10,121 nt of DNA, from positions 1 through 10,121 of the forward strand of contig JALSIF010000287.1 in assembly GCA_026981635.1 (NCBI GenBank), read 5' to 3'. This DNA is from JALSIF01 sp026981635 [NCBI: bacterium] (GTDB lineage: Bacteria; 4484-113; JALSIF01). This document shows positions 6,181 through 10,121 of this stretch, in pieces (the first letter of the stretch is position 1; each line of letters starts with the position of its first letter). The notes under the pieces were generated by a model, which was not told where the DNA came from, did no database searches, and was given only the letters and a program-made list of their open reading frames with translations. Both the position numbers and the translations under genes were made by a program.

Positions 6181-6190
6181 GGGCAAGGGG

Positions 6191-7183
6191 CTAGGTTCCG
6201 TTGGTGTGCACGATCACCTGAATGGCGGTTCCCTGGGGGGTGGGCTCGGCGGTGATGCGGGCATCCAACTCGTCCACCGCCTCAAGCACGATGCCCAGGC
6301 CCCAGCCGTGGCTCTGGTGGATGAGGGAGGAGAGCTCCAGTTCGGCGTTTAGGGCATCAAGCACCTCGGAGGGGAGGGGCTGGCCGGTGTTTTCCACCCC
6401 GATGGATACCCTGCCGTTGAGGTTGGTGAGCTTTACCGCGACGCTGCCATCGGGTCCGGCCGCCTGGCAGGCGTTGTAGAGCAGGTTGAGGAGCAGGCGG
6501 TGGAGGGTGATGGGGTTTGCCCGTATGGGGTGAAGCTCGGGGGAGGCTTCCAGCCTGATTGAACCGCCCTTGATGAGGGGGCGGACAAGCTCTATCTCCC
6601 GCTCCAGAAACTCTCTCAGCTCAATCTCCTCCGCCTCTCCCCGGCTCACCGCCCCCGCTGCGGCGGCGGTCATGGTGTCGCACATGCGGGTTATGCGCCT
6701 CATCTCCTCGGCGATCAGCTCGGCCCGGCGGCGGAGCTCCTCGGCCGAGAGCTCCTGCTGGGTGGTGAGGTGGAGGTCAATGAGCTGGAGGATGTTTCTC
6801 AGGTCGTGGGTGAGCCCCCCGACCAGGCTGGTCAGCTCCCGCATGTACTCTAGTTCGGCCTCCTCCAGCTTGGCCCTGGCCAGCCCCTCGGCCAGGGCGA
6901 GCTGGCGGCGGTGGAGGAGGTAGAGGGCGAAGTAGAGCAGGACTGAGGTGGCAACAACGAAGAGGATCTCCTTAATCACCTCCAGGCGCACCGCGGGGCC
7001 CTGAAGATCCAGCACGTAGGGGATGTAGATGCCGCTGGAGAAGTACATCCAGATGATGCCCAGGATTAGGTAGGCCAGGGAAATGAGAATCCGATCGCGT
7101 CTGAGTCTGGTCTTGAGTTCCTGCAAGTGGCGTTCCTCGCTTCGCCCAAGGGGACTAGCTAAGTCTGCCGAGTCCTCGGACAC
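6191..7183 (-). CDS. Orphan membrane sensor histidine kinase
   Basis: This is a 330-residue two-component sensor kinase of the class with two membrane segments. Residues ~31-50 and ~70-91 are membrane helices enclosing a short outer loop of about 18 residues. No known sensor domain is visible. A helical linker (~92-117) leads to the H box Gly-Leu-Thr-His126-Asp-Leu-Arg-Asn. The ATPase part has an N box at ~229-240 (Asn233, Asn237), and a G1 region reading Val-Glu-Asn265-Thr-Gly, where the usual Asp is Asn. The G2 region is Gly-Trp-Gly-Leu-Gly at 293-297. There is no clear F box and the ATP lid is short. No response regulator is encoded nearby. GTG at 7183 is the first possible start, since an in-frame TAG lies just upstream. 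There is no Shine-Dalgarno, and TTG at codon 20 is an alternative. Its signal is unknown; the genes downstream are respiratory. Confidence 0.88.
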   Translation of the reverse strand: MSEDSADLASPLGRSEERHLQELKTRLRRDRILISLAYLILGIIWMYFSSGIYIPYVLDLQGPAVRLEVIKEILFVVATSVLLYFALYLLHRRQLALAEGLARAKLEEAELEYMRELTSLVGGLTHDLRNILQLIDLHLTTQQELSAEELRRRAELIAEEMRRITRMCDTMTAAAAGAVSRGEAEEIELREFLEREIELVRPLIKGGSIRLEASPELHPIRANPITLHRLLLNLLYNACQAAGPDGSVAVKLTNLNGRVSIGVENTGQPLPSEVLDALNAELELSSLIHQSHGWGLGIVLEAVDELDARITAEPTPQGTAIQVIVHTNGT

Positions 7184-7192
7184 TGTAAGGCT

Positions 7193-7198
7193 ATTCTA
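7193..7198 (-). promoter_or_regulatory. -10-like hexamer before the histidine kinase
   Basis: TAGAAT on the - strand (5 of 6 to TATAAT) lies 9 bases before the GTG start. No good -35 and no ribosome-binding site are visible, so a leaderless message is possible. Confidence 0.3.
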
Positions 7199-7208
7199 CT
7201 ACTCATTA

Positions 7209-7239
7209 GGAAAGCTGGGCTAGCAGTATAACCCTTCCT
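7209..7239. other. Imperfect hairpin between pgk and the kinase gene
   Basis: In the pgk transcript, a 6-bp stem GGGUUA/UAGCCC (one G-U pair, 6-base loop; 7217-7234) can be extended by GGAA/UUCC beyond a one-sided 4-base bulge. No U-run follows. It may be a weak or Rho-assisted end of the pgk message, or it may be chance. Confidence 0.25.
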
Positions 7240-7253
7240 TACCTGTTCCGGTT

Positions 7254-8507
7254 CTAGTTCCCTTCCCCGGTCAGGGCGGAAAGGCCGGGGAGTTCTCTTC
7301 CGGCCATAAACTCCAGGCTGGCCCCGCCCCCGGTGGAGAGGAAGAAGCCCTTGCGAAGCTCGGGGTGGCTTTTTAGCACCTCGCGCACGGCGGAGACGGT
7401 GTCTCCCCCGCCCACCACCACCTCGGTCTCATGGAGGGCGTGGAGCTCCAGGGTGAGGGCGCGGGTGGCACCGGCAAAGAGGGGGTTTTCGGCATAGCCC
7501 AGCGGGCCGTTCCAGAAGACGGTGCGGGCGCTTCTCAGGTGGCGCTGGTAGAGGTTTATGGTCTGGGGGCCCAGGTCCAGGGCCATCATCCCCTCGGGCA
7601 CCTCCACACCCTCCAGGATCTCCATCTCGGTGCTCTGGGGGCTGCCTGCGATGACCAGGTCCTGGGGGAGGACCAGGCGGGTGTGGGAGCTTAGGCACTG
7701 CTGGATGATTTTTCCCGCCTCCTCCACCATCTCCTCCTCCACCAGGGAGCTTCCCAGGGAGTGGCCGCGGGCGGCAAGCATGGTGTTGGCGATGCCGCCG
7801 CCCACCAGCAGGAGGTCGGCAAGCTCCACCAGCCGCTGGATGACGGGCAGCTTGTCGGCGATCTTGGCCCCCCCCAGCACCACGGCGAAGGGGCGGGCGG
7901 GCTCCTCCACCACCCTGCCCAGGGCCTCAACCTCGCGGACGAGCTGGTGGCCGGCGAAGGCGGGCAGATACTGGGGGACACCCACGACAGAGGCGTGGGC
8001 CCGGTGGCAGGCGCTGAAGGCGTCGTTTACGTAGCCGGCGGCAAGGCTGGCCAGCTGGCGGGCGAATTCCTCGTCGTTTGCCCTTTCCCCGGGGTGGAAG
8101 CGCAGGTTCTCCAAGAGGAGTATCTCCCCGGGGGAAAGCTCCCTCGCCCGGGCGCTGACCTCCTCTCCCAATACCTGGGGGGTGAAGTGGACCTGGGGCG
8201 GGTCGCAGGAAGGGGTGGCGGAGGATAGCCTCTCCTCCAGGAGCTGGCTGAGGCTCTCTGCCACCGGCCGCAGGGATAGCCCGGGGACCACCTTGCCCTT
8301 GGGGCGGCCCAGGTGGCTCATGAGGATTATGGGGGCACCCCGCCTGAGCAGGGTGTGGATGGTGGGCAGGCTCATCTCCAGGCGGAAGGTGTCGGCCACC
8401 TTGCCGTCCTTAAGGGGGACGTTGTAGTCCACCCTTACCAGGACGGGGCCGTCAAGAGTAGAGGGAAGGTCGTTAAGGGTGGAGATCTGGTCAAGCAGGG
8501 TGGTCAT
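7254..8507 (-). CDS. pgk: Phosphoglycerate kinase
   Basis: This is the glycolytic/gluconeogenic enzyme that transfers phosphate between 1,3-bisphosphoglycerate and ADP in the cytoplasm. It is a full-length monomeric enzyme of 417 residues. The 3-phosphoglycerate site is intact: Arg25-Val-Asp27-Tyr-Asn29, Arg42, Ser64-His65-Leu-Gly-Arg68, Arg136 and Arg169 in Asn-Asp-Ala-Phe-Ser-Ala-Cys-His-Arg-Ala-His. The nucleotide side shows Gly-Gly-Ala-Lys215-Ile-Ala-Asp-Lys219, Gly236-238, Trp332-Asn-Gly-Pro, Glu340, Gly366-368-Asp369-Thr, and Ser391-Thr-Gly-Gly-Gly-Ala-Ser. The usual Phe of the Val-Asp-Phe-Asn motif is Tyr, a mild change. The start is ATG with a GGAG about 11 bases upstream. It follows dgt after 54 bases and could share its transcript. 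The usual partner gap is not beside it in this window. Confidence 0.98.
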   Translation of the reverse strand: MTTLLDQISTLNDLPSTLDGPVLVRVDYNVPLKDGKVADTFRLEMSLPTIHTLLRRGAPIILMSHLGRPKGKVVPGLSLRPVAESLSQLLEERLSSATPSCDPPQVHFTPQVLGEEVSARARELSPGEILLLENLRFHPGERANDEEFARQLASLAAGYVNDAFSACHRAHASVVGVPQYLPAFAGHQLVREVEALGRVVEEPARPFAVVLGGAKIADKLPVIQRLVELADLLLVGGGIANTMLAARGHSLGSSLVEEEMVEEAGKIIQQCLSSHTRLVLPQDLVIAGSPQSTEMEILEGVEVPEGMMALDLGPQTINLYQRHLRSARTVFWNGPLGYAENPLFAGATRALTLELHALHETEVVVGGGDTVSAVREVLKSHPELRKGFFLSTGGGASLEFMAGRELPGLSALTGEGN

Positions 8508-8530
8508 CTTGGATTGCTCTCCAGGCTTGC

Positions 8531-8545
8531 TTTGCCGGTGGCAAA
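8531..8545. other. Short hairpin between dgt and pgk
   Basis: TTTGCC-GGT-GGCAAA is a perfect 6-bp inverted repeat with a 3-base loop. Read on the - strand it lies 17-31 bases after the dgt stop, with no following T-run, and 24 bases before the pgk ATG. It may be an RNA hairpin in the dgt-pgk spacer; it is not a convincing terminator. Confidence 0.35.
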
Positions 8546-8561
8546 AGTCTAGCCCAACTGC

Positions 8562-9728
8562 TCAGACCTCAAAGATGCGGCGGTACTCCCTTATGGCGTA
8601 GCGGTCGGTCATGCCGGCGATGTAGTCGGCGATCACCCGGGTGGGCTCGTCCTCTATCCTGCCCAGGGTGGCATCCTCGTAGCGGCGGCGCCACTCGCCG
8701 GGCAGAAGCTCGGGGTCGCGGGTGAAGGCGTGGTAGAGCTTCTCCACGATCATCTGGCCCTTCTTGGCCATCCTGACAACCCGAAAGTCGCGGTAGAACT
8801 GCTCATGGAGGAAGCTGCCCAGCTCCTCGTCGGCCCGGCGAAGCTCCTCTGACATCCTGACCAGGCTCCCCTGGTGGTCCCTCACCCCAGCCAGGCTTTC
8901 CACCTTGGCCTCCTCCAGCAGGCGGCTGGTCTCGGCGATGACGTCTGAGATGTAGATGTTGATCAGGTGGCGGGAAACCTGGGCCAGCCAGGCGGAGCGG
9001 GGGCCGGGAAACTTCTCCTCCGGCCCCACCCGCTCGCTCACCATCTCCCAGAGCCTGAGCCCCGCCTCCCTGAGCTGGTCGGGGCTTATGATGCGGGTGT
9101 AGAGGCCGTCCTCCACATCGTGGCTGCGGTAGGCGATGGAGTCAGCCAGACTGGCCACCTGGGCCTCCAGGGTGGGCATCTTGCCCTTGAAGAAGGTGTG
9201 GCGGGTAACCAGGTCAAAGTCGGTCTCGTGCTTCTCCAGCCCCTCCAGGGTCTCCAGGGTGAGGTTGAGGCCGGGAAAGTCGGGGTAGCGCCGCTCCAGC
9301 TCGCGGACGATGCGCAGGCCGTGGTGGTTGTGGTTGAAGGCCTTGACCAGCTCGCGCAGCTTCTCCTCCCCGGCGTGGCCAAAGGGGGTGTGGCCCAGGT
9401 CGTGGCCCAGGGCGATGGCCTGGCCCAGGTCCTCGTTGAGGCCCAGGGCGCGGCAGATGGAGGTGGTGATCTGGGCCACCTCCAGGGTGTGGGTGAGGCG
9501 GTTGCGGGAAAAGTCGGTCCCCTCGCCGTAGATGAAGACCTGAGTCTTGAACTCAAGCTTTCGGAAGGCGCGGGAGTGGGTGATGCGGTGCCAGTCGCGC
9601 TGGAACTGGGTGCGGTGGACGGGGGGCGGTTCAGGGTGCTCCCGGCCGGCCGAGTTAATGCTGCGGACGGCGTAGGGGGCCAGGCGCTGGTCCTCCTCCC
9701 GCTCCAGATATTCCCGGTCGCGGATCAT
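8562..9728 (-). CDS. dgt: dGTPase-family deoxynucleotide triphosphohydrolase
   Basis: This HD-domain phosphohydrolase cleaves dGTP (often other dNTPs in this subfamily) to the nucleoside and triphosphate, controlling dNTP pools. It has 388 residues, near the ~380 of the shorter, type 2-like bacterial form rather than the ~500-residue E. coli enzyme. The N-terminal Ser-Arg-Ala-Phe-Arg-Lys-Leu block is at 52-58, then Lys61-Thr-Gln-Val-Phe. The metal site is Arg77-Leu-Thr-His80, His109-Asp110 and probably Asp196, with Gly-His-Thr-Pro-Phe-Gly-His-Ala-Gly-Glu at 112-121. The Phe131-Asn-His-Asn segment matches the family pattern. The ATG at 9728 is the first start after an in-frame TAA. There is no ribosome-binding site, but TAAAAT lies 9 bases upstream. 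The gap to the preceding gene is 55 bases and to pgk 54 bases. Confidence 0.94.
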   Translation of the reverse strand: MIRDREYLEREEDQRLAPYAVRSINSAGREHPEPPPVHRTQFQRDWHRITHSRAFRKLEFKTQVFIYGEGTDFSRNRLTHTLEVAQITTSICRALGLNEDLGQAIALGHDLGHTPFGHAGEEKLRELVKAFNHNHHGLRIVRELERRYPDFPGLNLTLETLEGLEKHETDFDLVTRHTFFKGKMPTLEAQVASLADSIAYRSHDVEDGLYTRIISPDQLREAGLRLWEMVSERVGPEEKFPGPRSAWLAQVSRHLINIYISDVIAETSRLLEEAKVESLAGVRDHQGSLVRMSEELRRADEELGSFLHEQFYRDFRVVRMAKKGQMIVEKLYHAFTRDPELLPGEWRRRYEDATLGRIEDEPTRVIADYIAGMTDRYAIREYRRIFEV

Positions 9729-9737
9729 TGCGGGTTC

Positions 9738-9743
9738 ATTTTA
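9738..9743 (-). promoter_or_regulatory. -10-like hexamer before dgt
   Basis: TAAAAT on the - strand (5 of 6 to TATAAT) lies 9 bases before the dgt ATG in a G+C-rich gap. The -35 region is poor. It fits a leaderless transcript, because no Shine-Dalgarno lies between it and the start. Confidence 0.3.
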
Positions 9744-9783
9744 TGGTCCCGAGGTGGGAAGGGAAGTCTGGCGAGGAGCGGGG

Positions 9784-10121
9784 CTAGTCCTGTCCCCCCT
9801 CTCCCTGGGCAGGTGTTCCCTCCTCCGGTGGAGGGGCAGAGGGCTCAGGCGGGGGTGGCGGTGGTTCGGGGACGGCCGGCTCCTCGGCAGGCTTTTTACC
9901 GCCGAAGATCATCCAGCCTACCCAGCCAAAGACGCCCATGATGAGGCCGTCCACCACCATCTGGAAGGGCAGGCCGATCCACATCGCAACACGAGTGAAG
10001 CGTTCAAAATCGCCCGAGAAGGCCTCTTTGGCCTGCTTCATCTGCTCGGCCATCTGGGGGTTGTTGGCAAGCATGGTGTCAAACAGCAGGATGCCGATGA
10101 GGCCGGCCACCAGGCCATAGA
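9784..10121 (-). CDS. Partial small membrane protein with proline-rich acidic tail
   Basis: The frame is open through the right edge of the window. The codons just before the GTG at 10110 read Tyr-Gly-Leu and continue naturally into Val-Ala-Gly-Leu-Ile-Gly-Ile-Leu, so the true start is probably upstream and this is the C-terminal ~111 residues. Counting from that GTG, one hydrophobic stretch is at the N-terminal edge (~1-15). A polar amphipathic part with several Met, Gln and Lys follows (~16-40), then a membrane helix at ~42-69 rich in Gly, Met and Trp. The last ~35 residues are Pro/Glu-rich, including six prolines in a row near 84-89, then Gly/Gln. Tails like this are often flexible linkers or interaction regions. 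A YGL-type opening is seen in several small integral membrane families of unknown function, but I cannot assign one. It is followed by dgt after 55 bases. Confidence 0.65.
   Translation of the reverse strand, partial: YGLVAGLIGILLFDTMLANNPQMAEQMKQAKEAFSGDFERFTRVAMWIGLPFQMVVDGLIMGVFGWVGWMIFGGKKPAEEPAVPEPPPPPPEPSAPPPEEGTPAQGEGGQD

Larger units (their letters stand above)
6160..6186 (-). promoter_or_regulatory. Candidate second ccsA promoter P2
   Basis: TTGCCC (6181-6186, 4 of 6) stands 15 bases before TATAAA (6160-6165) on the - strand, the same spacing as P1. It would give a leader of about 65 bases carrying the palindrome. It is weaker than P1 in the -35 but stands in a repeated sequence context. 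Confidence 0.3.

Noticed and set aside
6162-6190. Intrinsic terminator for the histidine kinase
   Set aside because: The inverted repeat has only three G-C pairs in each arm and is followed on the - strand by AAAATGG instead of a T-run.
7217-7234. Intrinsic terminator for pgk
   Set aside because: The stem is short with a wobble pair and there is no T-run after it; kept only as a low-confidence hairpin.
9729-9739. ATG just upstream of dgt on the - strand (ATG AAC CCG CAA TGA)
   Set aside because: It is a four-codon frame that overlaps the dgt start. An upstream-ORF coupling role is conceivable, but there is no ribosome-binding site and such a short frame arises easily by chance.
8967-9941. 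324-codon open frame on the + strand
   Set aside because: It lies opposite dgt, is rich in Gly, Val, Leu and Ala as expected from antisense reading of G+C-rich codons, shows no motif, and overlaps a confidently identified gene.
1-10121. Mobile element, prophage, defence system, CRISPR array, tRNA or rRNA
   Set aside because: I saw no transposase or integrase motif, no terminal repeats, no spaced direct-repeat array, no defence nuclease or toxin gene, and no tRNA or rRNA signature. The pentapeptide and FlhB-like genes are not enough to claim a system.

Overview
The window looks like ordinary chromosomal DNA of a GC-rich, diderm-type bacterium. The phylum cannot be fixed from the sequence. Most genes are around or above 60% G+C by eye. 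GTG starts are common and stop codons are strongly skewed to TAG. The gene content (phosphoglycerate kinase, dGTPase, polyprenyl synthase, System II cytochrome c assembly) is housekeeping and respiratory. I see no transposase, integrase, phage gene, CRISPR array, tRNA or rRNA.

Layout. On the + strand, bases 1-2292 hold four tightly packed genes: the end of an Ig/PKD-like beta-rich protein (partial), cytidine deaminase (cdd), a stand-alone FlhB C-terminal-domain protein, and a 294-residue pentapeptide-repeat protein. On the - strand, bases 10121-2289 hold seven genes, read right to left: a partial membrane protein with a proline-rich tail, dgt-like triphosphohydrolase, pgk, an orphan sensor histidine kinase, ccsA, resB and a long-chain polyprenyl diphosphate synthase. 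The two blocks converge at 2289-2292, where one CTAG palindrome supplies the TAG stop of both genes.

How the genes fit together. ccsA and resB encode the two core proteins of System II cytochrome c synthetase, which moves haem across the membrane and attaches it to apocytochromes. The polyprenyl synthase, whose start overlaps the end of resB, probably makes the quinone side chain. These three genes therefore form a plausible respiratory-chain operon. cdd and dgt act in nucleotide salvage and pool control, and pgk in central carbon metabolism.

The least routine region is the 104-bp gap 6087-6190 in front of ccsA. It contains a 20-bp palindrome of CRP/FNR-family geometry lying over a candidate -35 element, a 7-bp inverted repeat, and a 17-bp direct repeat in which each copy carries a candidate -10 hexamer. 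Three - strand genes (dgt, the kinase and ccsA) lack a clear ribosome-binding site. Each has a -10-like hexamer 9-12 bases before its start codon, which suggests leaderless or nearly leaderless transcripts. I did not find a clearly new multi-gene system. The best leads are this control region, the perfectly in-register pentapeptide protein beside the FlhB-like protein, and the CTAG/TAG stop bias.
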